From contig CAZGIM010000018.1 of assembly GCA_964525995.1 (NCBI GenBank), forward strand, positions 18,866 through 82,865: a stretch of 64,000 bases of DNA. Reading direction: 5' to 3'. The position numbers and the translations under genes are program-made. The notes below the pieces were generated by a model. It was not told where the DNA came from. It worked only from the letters and a program-made list of their open reading frames with translations, and did no database searches. Below are positions 23,454-33,289 of this stretch, piece after piece; position 1 is the first letter of the stretch, and each line of letters opens with the position of its first letter. This stretch comes from CAIVAT01 sp964525995 (GTDB lineage Bacteria; Bacteroidota; Bacteroidia; Bacteroidales; FEN-979).

Positions 23454-25580
23454 ATGCATGGTCTTATCAGGAAAAATTGGACGCTACTGATTATTACGGG
23501 TTTCTTTTTTTCATGTGCTGTCAAGGGGCAAAATAATGTTCCAGCTCAACAAGTCAGCCCAACCGGACGAACGGTGGTCCGGGGCGAACGACCGGTGCCG
23601 GATTATTCGGGGGTGGCGGATTCCGTCATCCTTCCCGGCATTATCAGGATCAGAATGGTGGATGATTATTCCGACATCCTGCCATTCATGGATGTTTCGG
23701 GAAGTTTTGACGGTTATACACCATTCGGGATCCCTGCCATCGATGACTTAAACAAGGCAGTGGGTGTTAAACGGGCAAAACAAACCTTTTCCATCGCCCT
23801 TCGCAATAAAACCTATGAAGCGCGTCACCGGCAATGGGGGCTCCACCTCTGGTATGATCTTACTGTCGGAGCAGATCAGGATTTGCGACGGCTGGCAGGG
23901 CTTTATGCCGCCCTCAGCGAGGTTGCTGATGTTGAGTTACTGGTTAAGGCCAGACTTACATCGGCCGGCATTGGGATAACAAACGAATGGCTGCCCGAGG
24001 ATTCCCTTTTTTCGCTACAGTGGCACTATCATAACACCGGCCAGTCGGGGGGCACCCCGGATTGCGACATCGACCTGCCCGAAGCGTGGGAACTTGAAAA
24101 GGGTGATACCGGCGTCATTGTGGCCATCATGGATCAGGGCGTCGAGTTCGACCATCCGGACCTGGCAGCAAATATGTGGCCCGGTATCGGGTATAATTTC
24201 TATGCCGATACGACAGTGGTAGAGAGGTGTCTTCATGGAACGCACGTAGCTGGTACGATTGCTGCAAACACGAACAACGGTATCGGGGTGAGTGGCATTG
24301 CAGGGGGTGGAGGATCGGGAGATGGCGTACGTATCATGTCATGCCAGATCATTTCATCCGATAACCAGATAATCGAGGCAAATATTCCAAATGCTTTTAT
24401 ATGGGCCGCCGACCGCGGAGCAGCTATCTCGCAAAACAGCTGGAATTTTCCGTTGGCTTCGCCTTCGCTGTTTGAAGCCATCGATTATTTCATCGCCAAC
24501 GGAGGAGGATCCGCGATGAACGGCGGGATACTGATCTGTTCGGCCGGCAATGCCGACACCAATGAAATCTCTTATCCGGCATGCTATGCCCCCTGCATTG
24601 CAGTGGCAGCTACCTCTCACCAGGACATCCGTTCCTTTTTTTCCAATTATGGCCCATGGGTTTCCATCAGCGCCCCGGGCGGGAATTACTATCCATTCAA
24701 CGAAGAGGATATCCTGAGCACGGTCCCGGGCGGAGGTTACGGTTACCTGATGGGAACTTCGATGGCCTGTCCGCATGTCTCTGGTGTAGCAGCCCTGGTC
24801 GTCTCCTTAGCGAAAGGGTTGCTGACCCCGGTGGATCTGAAGGATATTCTTTTAAACTCCACCGATGATATCAGCAGCCTTAATCCCGGGTACGAAGGGA
24901 TGATCGGGACGGGAAGGTTGAATGCGTATAAGGCGTTACTTCTGACCCAGGGTTATAAGGATCCTGCCATTCCGAAGCCGGTTGTTGCCTTTTCGGCTGC
25001 AGCGGGGAGTGCCGGAACTGTGAATCTACAATGGGAACCGAATGAAACACAGGACTCGGTACTGCTTGCTTTCAGTAAGGTAAACAAGTTCGGCCCGCCG
25101 GTGGGAAACTACAATCCGGGAGATTCGATTATCGATGGCGGTAAGGTGCTTTATAAGGGAAAGCTTTCTGAATTCGTTCAATCCGGTCTGGATTCCGGAA
25201 CCGTCTGCTTTTACAGTATATGGTCGGTACGTAATGCCACTTATTCACTCATTGCAAGAAAAGCAAACGATACCGTGCATTCCTCCCCGCATGGTATGGG
25301 AGATCTTTCTGCTGCAGCAAAGATCGTGATCCATGCTATGCCGAATCCGGTATCTGCTGTTACGACGATAAAATATTCTACCCTCGTCAGCCAGGATATC
25401 CGGCTGTCGGTTTCCGACTTTACCGGGAGGGAGATCATGCTGTTGCAGGATGGTTACCTGGTGGCAGGATCCTACGAAAAATCCGTCGACATGACCCATC
25501 TTCCCTGTGGCATCTACACCCTTCAACTCCGTGCAGGGAATCAGCTCCTGGTAAAAAAACTTCTGAAGCTACAAGATTGA
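23454..25580 (+). CDS. Secreted subtilisin-like serine protease (S8) with T9SS tail
   Basis: The 708-residue protein has a signal peptide (LLIITGFFFSCAVKGQ), an N-terminal propeptide-like region to about 185, and an S8 domain about 190-490. Catalytic residues are Asp 227 (IMDQGVEFDHPDL, where the usual Thr/Ser after Asp is Gln), His 261 (LHGTHVAGTIA) and Ser 436 (GTSMACPHVSGVAAL). A fibronectin-like stretch about 505-600 leads to a T9SS type A tail (HAMPNPVSAVTTIKYS to the end). It should be exported across both membranes to degrade proteins outside. The gene's tail has a near-copy just upstream (23213-23373). Confidence 0.93.
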   Translation: MHGLIRKNWTLLIITGFFFSCAVKGQNNVPAQQVSPTGRTVVRGERPVPDYSGVADSVILPGIIRIRMVDDYSDILPFMDVSGSFDGYTPFGIPAIDDLNKAVGVKRAKQTFSIALRNKTYEARHRQWGLHLWYDLTVGADQDLRRLAGLYAALSEVADVELLVKARLTSAGIGITNEWLPEDSLFSLQWHYHNTGQSGGTPDCDIDLPEAWELEKGDTGVIVAIMDQGVEFDHPDLAANMWPGIGYNFYADTTVVERCLHGTHVAGTIAANTNNGIGVSGIAGGGGSGDGVRIMSCQIISSDNQIIEANIPNAFIWAADRGAAISQNSWNFPLASPSLFEAIDYFIANGGGSAMNGGILICSAGNADTNEISYPACYAPCIAVAATSHQDIRSFFSNYGPWVSISAPGGNYYPFNEEDILSTVPGGGYGYLMGTSMACPHVSGVAALVVSLAKGLLTPVDLKDILLNSTDDISSLNPGYEGMIGTGRLNAYKALLLTQGYKDPAIPKPVVAFSAAAGSAGTVNLQWEPNETQDSVLLAFSKVNKFGPPVGNYNPGDSIIDGGKVLYKGKLSEFVQSGLDSGTVCFYSIWSVRNATYSLIARKANDTVHSSPHGMGDLSAAAKIVIHAMPNPVSAVTTIKYSTLVSQDIRLSVSDFTGREIMLLQDGYLVAGSYEKSVDMTHLPCGIYTLQLRAGNQLLVKKLLKLQD

Positions 25581-25779
25581 ACCGATTGTTTTCATTTTGT
25601 TATTCAGGATTTTATTCAGTTGTAAAATACTGAATGATGCCAGGGTAATAATTATGCCTTACTGAGACCGGTCAATACCGGGAAAGCCATTTATACCGAG
25701 CAGGAAAAGGTATGCAGAAAATGAATTTCCGTTCTTCACGGTATAACTGCATCCAAAAGAAAAATGCTTTGTACATTCA

Positions 25780-26703
25780 TTAAGATGCAGAATAGTTCAT
25801 GGAGGCGAACGATCTGCGGATGCCTTTGAGGTATTCGGATTTCGGATAACCCATGATGAGGAAGATCCCTTCGCGGCTTTTGTAACGGATACCATGCGCT
25901 TCGCGGAACTTGCGGGCGCCGCTGCCGCTCTGGATCATTGGATGAATGGCTCCCAACATACAGGTACCCAATCCCAGCGATTCGGCGGTCAGCATGGCAT
26001 ATGTGGCGGCAATCAGCGGGTCGGCCGGATCGCAGTAAGGAGAACCGTAGAAATAGATCATTGCCGGGGCATCGTAAGTCACCCAGTTTTCACCATGTTT
26101 CATCGAATCGATGTATTTGTCGACAAGCGGTCGCATAAAATTCCGGAAAAGCTCGTCGGTCTCCTTTCCCCAGAAAGGTTTCATCAACGTCAGGAACCAT
26201 GAAGAGGAGATCCAGCGGATCTTTTCGAGGTACTTGCAAAAATCTTCCGTGAATGACCTGACCTTGTCTCTGGAATCAAAAACGAGGAGGTTGATATCCG
26301 AAGGGGGGATACCCATCGGTGCGGTCATCGCAGCCTCCACAACCTGATCGATCACGGCTTTATCCACGGTGGTACTTTTGAATTTCCGGATGCTCCTTCT
26401 CCGGATCATCAGGTTCAGCAACGACTGATAACCGGCCGTTTGTTCCTTCGCGGGAAGCGGGAACAGCGCTTCCGGCGAAATAAACCTTTCGGTGATCCGG
26501 ATGGCATCTTCCGGACATACCATCATGCACTGCCCACATCCGATGCATCCGAAGACGCCCTGTCCGGTTGGCTTTGCTTTGCCTTCATTTAATTCAAGGT
26601 CCAGGTCGCTGCATACTGCCACACATTTCCCGCAACCCTTACATTTTTCAGGATCTACCGAAATGATCCCGGGTTCTTTGGTTCGTGAAGTTGGAATTGC
26701 CAT
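25780..26703 (-). CDS. Nitroreductase with N-terminal 2x[4Fe-4S] ferredoxin domain
   Basis: The 307-residue protein starts with two ferredoxin motifs (CKGCGKCVAVC at about 21-31, CIGCGQCMMVCP at about 53-64). A nitroreductase domain follows from about 95 (MIRRRSIRKFKSTTVD, the FMN-binding arginine-rich start; AAMTAPMGIPPSDINLLVF; AESLGLGTCMLGAI). Such fusions take electrons from reduced ferredoxin pathways and fit anaerobic metabolism. The substrate is unknown. It stands alone, divergent from the beta-lactamase-like gene. Confidence 0.93.
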   Translation of the reverse strand: MAIPTSRTKEPGIISVDPEKCKGCGKCVAVCSDLDLELNEGKAKPTGQGVFGCIGCGQCMMVCPEDAIRITERFISPEALFPLPAKEQTAGYQSLLNLMIRRRSIRKFKSTTVDKAVIDQVVEAAMTAPMGIPPSDINLLVFDSRDKVRSFTEDFCKYLEKIRWISSSWFLTLMKPFWGKETDELFRNFMRPLVDKYIDSMKHGENWVTYDAPAMIYFYGSPYCDPADPLIAATYAMLTAESLGLGTCMLGAIHPMIQSGSGARKFREAHGIRYKSREGIFLIMGYPKSEYLKGIRRSFASMNYSAS

Positions 26704-26743
26704 AATTGTTAAATATAGGATTCAAAGATATAACATTCGAATG

Positions 26744-26772
26744 AATTTACGATTGAACATGATTTACGATTT
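26744..26772. repeat. ATTTACGATTG-family intergenic repeat
   Basis: Plus-orientation copy: AATTTACGATTGAACATG followed by ATTTACGATTT. Same consensus as the other copies in the window. Confidence 0.75.
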
Positions 26773-26944
26773 GGGTAAAGTGAGTGATGCCGAATATCTT
26801 CGTGGTTCTCCGTGTAAAAAATTCTAAGATATTAACAAAGATGGAGCTAAAATAATTATGTTTGTGCGTAAATCAGGTTAAAATTCTCAATAAGTCAAAA
26901 ATAAACCAGTCATGCATGATTTGACAAGCCAAATAAAATGTGAA

Positions 26945-28219
26945 ATGACCAGAATGAATCATATAAGACCTGTTTTAATAGTCTTCCTGTTGTTTTTCGG
27001 TTTTCGTGTTGCCCATGCTCAAACCGTAGAACAACTTTCCCGACTCAAAACCGACCTGAACGAAATCCTGGATAAGTGGCACCGCGACGCGGCAGATGGC
27101 AAGCTCGATGCCTTTATCGGTGCGATGAGCCCCAACGGAGTCTACATCGGCACGGATGCTTCGGAACGCTGGACCACCGATGAATTCCGGAACTTTTGTA
27201 AACCCCATTTTGCGAAAGGGAAAACCTGGAATTTCAGGCCGGTCAGCCGGAATATCGATTTCAGCCGGGATAAACAGACTGCATGGTTCGATGAAATACT
27301 CGACACCCACATGGGTATCTGCCGGGGATCGGGAGTGCTGCAGATGCAGGAAGGGGCATGGAAAATAGAACAATACGTGCTTTCGGCTGCCATTCCCAAC
27401 TCCCTGATGAAACCGGTGGTGAAAACCAAATGGGAAACCGATTCACTCTATCTACAGTACCTGAAAGCCGGGATCAAAAATCCCGAGCAGTCGCTTGAAC
27501 TGAAAGCAATCTTCGACAAAGCCGAGATGGTCGGGACCATCATCCTTTTTGATCCGCAAAAGAATGAATTCATGGGATACAACCCGGCCCGATGGGAGGT
27601 TGGATATCTCCCCGCCTCCACCTTCAAGATCCCCAACAGCCTCATCGGGCTGGAAACCGGTGTCATCGACACGAGTTACATTTTCAAATGGGATGGGAAG
27701 AAGCGAAGAATGGCGCAATGGGACAGGGAACTGAACCTGAAACAGGCTTTTTCCGTCTCCTGTGTGCCCTGTTACCAGGAACTGGCCCGCAAGATCGGAC
27801 CGCAACAGATGAAAAAAAATCTTGGGCGTTTTAACTATGGCAGTATGGATGTTCATCCCGAAAATATCGATCTGTTCTGGCTTGAAGGAAAATCGCGTAT
27901 CACCCCGCGACAGCAGGTCGAATTCCTGCAACGGCTCAACGAAGGGAAATTGTCCGTTACCCCATCTGTGCTGGCCATTATGAAGGATATCATGGTGAAC
28001 GAGAAGACAGAGACCTATATTCTCCGGGGTAAAACCGGCTGGGCGATCCGAAATGGCAATAACTACGGCTGGTTCGTTGGCTGGATCGAAACCAAAGGCA
28101 GGGTGTTTTATTTTGCTACCCTGGTGGAGCCCAAAGACCAGCAGCAGGTCAGCGACTTCGCGCTGGCCCGTAAAATGATAACCATGGATGTGTTGCGACA
28201 TCTGGAGATTATCAGATAA
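26945..28219 (+). CDS. SnoaL-like domain fused to a class D beta-lactamase domain, exported
   Basis: The protein (424 residues from the ATG at 26945; 26954 is also possible) has a signal peptide (VLIVFLLFFGFRVAHAQ). Residues about 30-150 form an NTF2/SnoaL-like module (LNEILDKWHRDAADGKLDAF, RWTTDEFRNFCKPHFAKG, WKIEQYVLS). From about 180 a class D (OXA-type) beta-lactamase or transpeptidase domain follows. It has active-site Ser 225 in ASTFKIPNSL, SVSCV (SxV), NYGS in place of YGN, FWLEG (WxE) and GKTGW (KTG). Family knowledge: OXA enzymes acylate beta-lactams through a carbamylated STFK lysine. The fusion is unusual, so a carbenicillin-type role is inference; a sensor or cell-wall role is possible. 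Confidence 0.88.
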   Translation: MTRMNHIRPVLIVFLLFFGFRVAHAQTVEQLSRLKTDLNEILDKWHRDAADGKLDAFIGAMSPNGVYIGTDASERWTTDEFRNFCKPHFAKGKTWNFRPVSRNIDFSRDKQTAWFDEILDTHMGICRGSGVLQMQEGAWKIEQYVLSAAIPNSLMKPVVKTKWETDSLYLQYLKAGIKNPEQSLELKAIFDKAEMVGTIILFDPQKNEFMGYNPARWEVGYLPASTFKIPNSLIGLETGVIDTSYIFKWDGKKRRMAQWDRELNLKQAFSVSCVPCYQELARKIGPQQMKKNLGRFNYGSMDVHPENIDLFWLEGKSRITPRQQVEFLQRLNEGKLSVTPSVLAIMKDIMVNEKTETYILRGKTGWAIRNGNNYGWFVGWIETKGRVFYFATLVEPKDQQQVSDFALARKMITMDVLRHLEIIR

Positions 28220-28229
28220 CTTTTCAAAT

Positions 28230-28380
28230 TTAGTCCACCTGCTCCCTGGTAAAAAACACGTAACCGAGACCTTTGAGGGTGACGATTCGGTTGGCAGGAT
28301 TTTTGGAGAAATGATTGCGGAATTTCCTGAAATAAACATTGAGGTTTCGGGAAGTTCCGCAATCATCGCCCGGATTGAGA
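28230..28380 (-). pseudogene. C-terminal remnant of an OmpR-type response regulator
   Basis: The minus-strand frame ending at the stop 28232-28230 reads LNPGDDCGTSRNLNVYFRKF, then RNHFSKNPANRIVTLKG and LGYVFFTREQVD. This is the recognition helix and wing of a Trans_reg_C DNA-binding domain (pattern 'SRxLxVYxxKxRxxxxxxPxxxIxTxxGxGYxF'). It begins directly at the TAA of the upstream FG-GAP gene (28383-28381), so the receiver and half of the winged helix are gone. Confidence 0.8.
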
Positions 28381-30729
28381 TTAAAAGTTGAGAAACACAA
28401 GCTTTTTTGTGACCGTCTGGTTATTCAGGCTGATTTTCAGAAAGTATAAACCCGGACGGGCCGGTTCATTCAGGTCATCATTACCATTCCATATAAATGA
28501 ACATTTTTTCCCCGCAGGACATAATAAATCAGGGAATTGCCTGATCCTGACTCCGGCTGAATTGAAAATAGCGGCACTGCAAATCCCCGTTTCATGGCTT
28601 TCAACCTCAATCCTGGCCGCTGAATGAACCGGGTTGGGATAGATGCCGACTTTCAGGAAACCGGATTCCTGACCATGCCATTTTTCGTCAGTGGATAAAG
28701 GAATAAGGTGCACGCCCTGAGCCCATCTTGTATTCTTCAGGATTCCTTTTTGCCCGTTTTCCGATCGGTCAAAAGTGGTATCGCCGGCACCTTCATTCAT
28801 TTTCCAGTAGCCATACATTCCTTTCTGATCCGGCGATAGGTCATACCCCATCAACTCTTCAATCTCTTCCCGGGTTCTCGCTCCTTTCCAGAGTCTGACT
28901 TCATCGATGCAACCCTGAAAGCCCTGGTTGCCATTGCGAGCGTTACCAATCACGATGGGTTTTAACCCGTTCCCGGAAAGGGGGCCGTCAGGCGGAGTCA
29001 CTGTTTCCAGAGGCTGTTCCTTTGCATTAATGTAAATTTTCACCGCGCTTGAAGAATCATAATAGGAGACCGCTATATGCTGCCATTCGTCGAGTCTGAC
29101 AGACCCTGATGGGGTGGCAACGACACTCACGATCCCGCTGGCATGAACCATTATCAGGGTAAGGCAGGAATCGGGCGGAACAAGAGTTCCCGAAAGGTAA
29201 GTAAACAGGGAAATGACTGTTTTGTCGAAAATTTTCCGTGAACTGTTTATGCCGAATTTGGTTGGTTTTATCCATGTCTCCAGGGTAAAAGATCCGGTGA
29301 TATCAGGAATGGAGCCCTGGGTGCACATCATACTGCCCGAGCTGCCGTTGAATTCAAGGGAGCTTTCCCTGTCAAATACCCTGATGTAATCCTGTTTTAC
29401 AATGCTGTCGGTAAGTGAATCGCTGATCGCAACAAGCTTTACTGTGTATGATCCCGGTTTATTGTACACCCACATCGGATGCTGTTCCTGTGAGTCGGTG
29501 ATCCCGTCATTATCGAAATCCCAGCGCCATGTATGAATTCCCGGACGGCTCACCGTAAGGTTATGAAAGTTTACTTGAAGAACATGATGGCCTGAGAGGC
29601 TGTCGGCTGTAAAATCGGGTTTGGTAAAAGTAAAAATGTTTTCCCACCAGCGTATCTCCTGGTCACCGAAACATGCTCCCAGTATATCGGGATCGTTGTC
29701 AAGGTCAAGATCCACCACATGGATCCTGATCATGTCGTACGCAGTGTTGCAAATAATCTGCTCTGTAAAATGACCTTTCCCGTCGTTTTCCCATAATGAT
29801 ATCTGGGAACCCTGCCAGGCGATCGACAGGAAATCTATATCGCCATCCTTATCCAGGTCACATAATTCACAGGCCCTGGCTCCATTGTAATTATCCCTGA
29901 GAAGGTGCATTGTAAAATGAAAGTTGCCATCGTTTTCGTACCATGTAACCAGGTCGGAGTTTCCGCAGGCCGTTCCGGCCAGATCCAGATCCCCGTCACC
30001 ATCCAGATCGGCAATCCTGACAGAATTGGCCCCGTCAAGATGATCATACAGTGTATCCTGGGAAAAATTCTGCTGGCCGTCATTTTTAAACCAGATGATC
30101 TGGCCGGCTTTGGCTGTTGCAATGATATCGAGGTCTCCGTCCTGATCAAGGTCGGCGGCAGTACCCCAGTTGGCTTTGATCCAGTTTTCTTTCAGCATTC
30201 TTATGGTAAATCCACCCGTGCCGTCATTTTCGGCCCAGGCGATTTTGTTGTTATCGCACGCCACCAGGATGAGGTCCTGGTCCCCATCGTGGTCGATGTC
30301 GGCGGCATCCACGAAATCGGCGCTGGTCCAGGTAGAATCAGTGATCACATGCTCCGTGAAATTTCCTGTACCATCATTTGCAAACCAGGAAAATTTACCA
30401 AGGGTCTTTGAGGTTGCAACAAAATCCCAGGAATCATTCGCATCAATTTTTACAGCCACGATGCCCTTTGCTTGGGTAAAACCGGTCGCCACGGTATGTT
30501 CTGTAAAATTCTGGTTCCCGTCGTTCTCAAACCAGCCAATGATACCGCCGGAATTTCCCGTTACCACGAAATCGACAAAGCCATCGCCGTTGAAATCGGC
30601 GCTGGAGATGCATGTGGCCCCGTAAAAGTCGTTCATGATCACATGTTCCTGCAACAAGACCTGTGAGACTGCAGGGAATGATCCCGACAATCCGGCCACG
30701 ACCAGTAATAATGAATACAATTTCTTCAT
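28381..30729 (-). CDS. Secreted FG-GAP/VCBS propeller protein with PKD, LamG and T9SS tail
   Basis: From the ATG at 30729 (with AGGAGG at 30742-30737) the protein has 782 residues. After a signal peptide come about seven FG-GAP/VCBS repeats (residues 35-370), each with a calcium-binding acidic loop: DFNGDGFVDF, DIDHDGDQDL, DLDQDGDLDI, DLDGDGDLDL, DLDKDGDIDF. A PKD domain (about 385-455, WRWDFDNDGITDSQ), a LamG domain (about 460-650) and a T9SS type A tail (GIYPNPVHSA..., ending KKLVFLNF) follow. It is a secreted carbohydrate- or surface-binding protein by fold; the ligand is unknown. The 3' end abuts a response-regulator remnant. Confidence 0.9.
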   Translation of the reverse strand: MKKLYSLLLVVAGLSGSFPAVSQVLLQEHVIMNDFYGATCISSADFNGDGFVDFVVTGNSGGIIGWFENDGNQNFTEHTVATGFTQAKGIVAVKIDANDSWDFVATSKTLGKFSWFANDGTGNFTEHVITDSTWTSADFVDAADIDHDGDQDLILVACDNNKIAWAENDGTGGFTIRMLKENWIKANWGTAADLDQDGDLDIIATAKAGQIIWFKNDGQQNFSQDTLYDHLDGANSVRIADLDGDGDLDLAGTACGNSDLVTWYENDGNFHFTMHLLRDNYNGARACELCDLDKDGDIDFLSIAWQGSQISLWENDGKGHFTEQIICNTAYDMIRIHVVDLDLDNDPDILGACFGDQEIRWWENIFTFTKPDFTADSLSGHHVLQVNFHNLTVSRPGIHTWRWDFDNDGITDSQEQHPMWVYNKPGSYTVKLVAISDSLTDSIVKQDYIRVFDRESSLEFNGSSGSMMCTQGSIPDITGSFTLETWIKPTKFGINSSRKIFDKTVISLFTYLSGTLVPPDSCLTLIMVHASGIVSVVATPSGSVRLDEWQHIAVSYYDSSSAVKIYINAKEQPLETVTPPDGPLSGNGLKPIVIGNARNGNQGFQGCIDEVRLWKGARTREEIEELMGYDLSPDQKGMYGYWKMNEGAGDTTFDRSENGQKGILKNTRWAQGVHLIPLSTDEKWHGQESGFLKVGIYPNPVHSAARIEVESHETGICSAAIFNSAGVRIRQFPDLLCPAGKKCSFIWNGNDDLNEPARPGLYFLKISLNNQTVTKKLVFLNF

Positions 30730-30916
30730 GATCTTTCCTCCTATATTGAAATGTTTCGAATTCAAATGCGTTAATCTGATTCTTCATCCCTCTCCATGAA
30801 AGACGGATGGTTTTCCGGTATAACAAAATCTTTTGTCGAACGAAATACAAATTTATCGCAGCCCGTATGGGATGGAGTCCTGATTTATCGGACAGGATAT
30901 AAAAAAGGAGGTTAAA

Positions 30917-32092
30917 TCAGTTTGAAAACACGGCTGACCGTTCGGGTTGGTTTTTCATGCGGAATTCAATAGGGCTCATTCCGGTATTTTTCCTGAAAAT
31001 GGCATAAAACGCCGATTTGGAATTAAAACCACAATCATAGGCAATGGCCATGATTTTCTGATCATTATTTACCGGATTCCCCAACATTTTTTTTACTGCT
31101 GCCAGCCGATAGGAGTTGATATAATCGAAAAAATTCTTTCCAAAGTGCTCATTGATCACCCGGGATAGTTTATGCACTGAAGTATTCAGTTGCTTTGCCA
31201 GGTCCTGGATGTTCAAATCACAGTTAACCCAAGGTTGTCCGATTTTCATGATCCTGTTCAGTTCTGACAACAGCATTGTTATTTCTTGATCCTGCAGGCC
31301 GGATTTCCGGTACTTGAATTCTCTCTCGATTTCAGGAGATATTTTTCCGGAAATCCTGGCATTGGAAATATCTGTGAGCCGGATTGCAGAAAAAATTCCT
31401 TCCTGCCGGTAACCAAACACACCGATACCGAGAAGGTAGACAACAAGAATGATCCCAGAAATCTCTTTAAGTTTCAGAGTCTGGTCAATTATTCCATAAT
31501 CTGCGATCAGGAAGATTACGGAGGCAATTACGATATGTGCGGTGAATCCGGCGTTAAGATATATAAGCCAGTTTAAATTCTTTCTCCGTCGGCTTGAAAA
31601 GAAACAATTGAGGATGTTGCGGTTTCTGAATATCATGATTATAGTGGCCACGAGGTAAACCAGGACCAGGTAGTCCCAGAAAACCTGAATGATCATCCTG
31701 TAAATGATATTATCCATAAATGCAAAGGTGAAAAACGAATCGCTCCCGGTTCCCGATATAAGGTAGTCAGTATAGGGTATCATTACGATGCCCAACGGAA
31801 CCAGGTGGATCGCAGATCTCCAGGTCAGTTTTTGATCGGGGAAAAGCAGTGAACGGGAGTATCCGTAAATGGTGGGACCCAAAAGAATCCAGTAGGCCAG
31901 GTCGAATCCGATCAGGAGTCCTGATCCGGCTTTCATGCCGGTTGTCAGCATATACCGGTACATCAGTTCACATCCGACAAGAAAAAAGAACGCCAGCAAG
32001 AATAGGGTCGACCGATCCTTATCCCGCCTGATCAGGTTGAGGATCAGGAACAGGATGACCAACCCGAAACCTATCAGGGAGAATGCCTGCAT
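30917..32092 (-). CDS. AraC-family regulator with seven-TM membrane domain
   Basis: The 391-residue protein carries seven hydrophobic segments over about 1-235 and a cytoplasmic AraC HTH pair at about 285-385 (LNIQDLAKQLNTSVHKLSRVINEHFG, then IMAIAYDCGFNSKSAFYAIF ahead of TGMSPIEFR). Membrane-tethered AraC regulators of this layout are common in Bacteroidota and bypass a kinase step. Its neighbours on the same strand are two secreted T9SS proteins, which it might regulate, but nothing in the sequence proves this. Confidence 0.92.
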   Translation of the reverse strand: MQAFSLIGFGLVILFLILNLIRRDKDRSTLFLLAFFFLVGCELMYRYMLTTGMKAGSGLLIGFDLAYWILLGPTIYGYSRSLLFPDQKLTWRSAIHLVPLGIVMIPYTDYLISGTGSDSFFTFAFMDNIIYRMIIQVFWDYLVLVYLVATIIMIFRNRNILNCFFSSRRRKNLNWLIYLNAGFTAHIVIASVIFLIADYGIIDQTLKLKEISGIILVVYLLGIGVFGYRQEGIFSAIRLTDISNARISGKISPEIEREFKYRKSGLQDQEITMLLSELNRIMKIGQPWVNCDLNIQDLAKQLNTSVHKLSRVINEHFGKNFFDYINSYRLAAVKKMLGNPVNNDQKIMAIAYDCGFNSKSAFYAIFRKNTGMSPIEFRMKNQPERSAVFSN

Positions 32093-32128
32093 GACGAAAT
32101 AGATTTAAACAGGATCATCCTGGTAATA

Positions 32129-33289
32129 CTACTTTTGAATGATCATTTTCCGCGTGATGCGTGACTTTTCATAGTAAAGTGTATAGAAGTATATGCCACC
32201 TGTCAGTTCCGCGGTGTTGAAATAGATTTCATGGTTTCCCGCCGGTTTCTCTTCATCGACAGGCAATGCCGCTACGTTCCCAAGCAGGTTACGAACAAGT
32301 ATTTTTACATGGCCCTGACGAGGCAGGAAATACCTGATGGCTGTGATATCACGGCAAGGGTCAGGAGCGTTCTGAAAAAGTTGCGCCTCAGATTGCAGGA
32401 GGGCATGTTCACCTTTAACGGAAACCACGTTATCTGCAAGCATCCAGTATGTAACTCCGTCCCGGTTAAAAAACAGATACTGACCGTCACCCGACACATG
32501 CGGAGTAGTCTCATCTGTTTCCGTATTGATGGCGTTGCTCAGGGGAGCAGCCTTTGTCCAGGTTCCGTCAGGCTTCCGATGCGTGATGAATAGATCCCTT
32601 TGGGAAAAAGGGTCCTGAGTCTCGGAGGCATCAAAAAGCATGTAACTTTCATCAGGAGCGATATATGGACGCATCGGCCGGGGTAGATAATGAATACTGT
32701 CGCTCATTTTCACCAGTTCCTGATAGAAACCATTGACCAGTTTCGAAACATGGATTTCGATACTATCATTATCCACTACTGAAAGATAAAGGTTCCCGTT
32801 AGCGGCAACCGAGGCCTTTATGATTTGGTAATCTCTGACCGGAGAATCCAATGGTACCGGATCAGACCAGCTTGTGCTCAGACGGTCGGTGAACCATACA
32901 TGCAAACCAAGGAAAGGCATTCCCGGGACCGGCCGTTGGGATATAAAAAACAGCCTGGAGTCATCGGGCGAAAGAAAGGGACTCTGGTCATATCCCACGG
33001 AGAAAGATGCCGTATCAAAGTCGGTCCAGTCTCCGCTATATCCATTCGCAGTCATAAGAAGGAATATGGCTGTAGGAGGAAAATATGTGTAAAAGCATTC
33101 CAATCCGTCTGATGTAAAAACAATGGAAGGGGTGATAGCAGGAATGATCCCGGAGGCAAAGATCTCGGGAACTTCGCCCGGGGGATTCTGTCCCAGGTAA
33201 GAGCCGGGAGGGATCTGCCCCTGACTTTTCGGATTGCCTATCAAACAATAGAAAAGACAAAACCCAATAACGCTATAGATCTTTTTCAT
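32129..33289 (-). CDS. Secreted PD40/TolB-like propeller protein with T9SS tail
   Basis: The 386-residue protein has a signal peptide (VIGFCLFYCLIGNPKSQGQ) and PD40 (TolB-like WD40) blades: SPFLSPDDSRLFFISQR, RPYIAPDESYMLFDASE, TPHVSGDGQYLFFNRDG. Residues about 305-386 are a T9SS sorting tail in a variant form (FQNAPDPCRDITAIRYFLP, ending TRKMIIQK). It lies 36 bases upstream of the membrane AraC gene on the same strand, so the two may be one transcript. Confidence 0.85.
   Translation of the reverse strand: MKKIYSVIGFCLFYCLIGNPKSQGQIPPGSYLGQNPPGEVPEIFASGIIPAITPSIVFTSDGLECFYTYFPPTAIFLLMTANGYSGDWTDFDTASFSVGYDQSPFLSPDDSRLFFISQRPVPGMPFLGLHVWFTDRLSTSWSDPVPLDSPVRDYQIIKASVAANGNLYLSVVDNDSIEIHVSKLVNGFYQELVKMSDSIHYLPRPMRPYIAPDESYMLFDASETQDPFSQRDLFITHRKPDGTWTKAAPLSNAINTETDETTPHVSGDGQYLFFNRDGVTYWMLADNVVSVKGEHALLQSEAQLFQNAPDPCRDITAIRYFLPRQGHVKILVRNLLGNVAALPVDEEKPAGNHEIYFNTAELTGGIYFYTLYYEKSRITRKMIIQK

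Noticed and set aside
27452..28366. 304-codon minus-strand frame over the beta-lactamase fusion
   Set aside because: Antisense shadow; the plus strand shows all OXA motifs.
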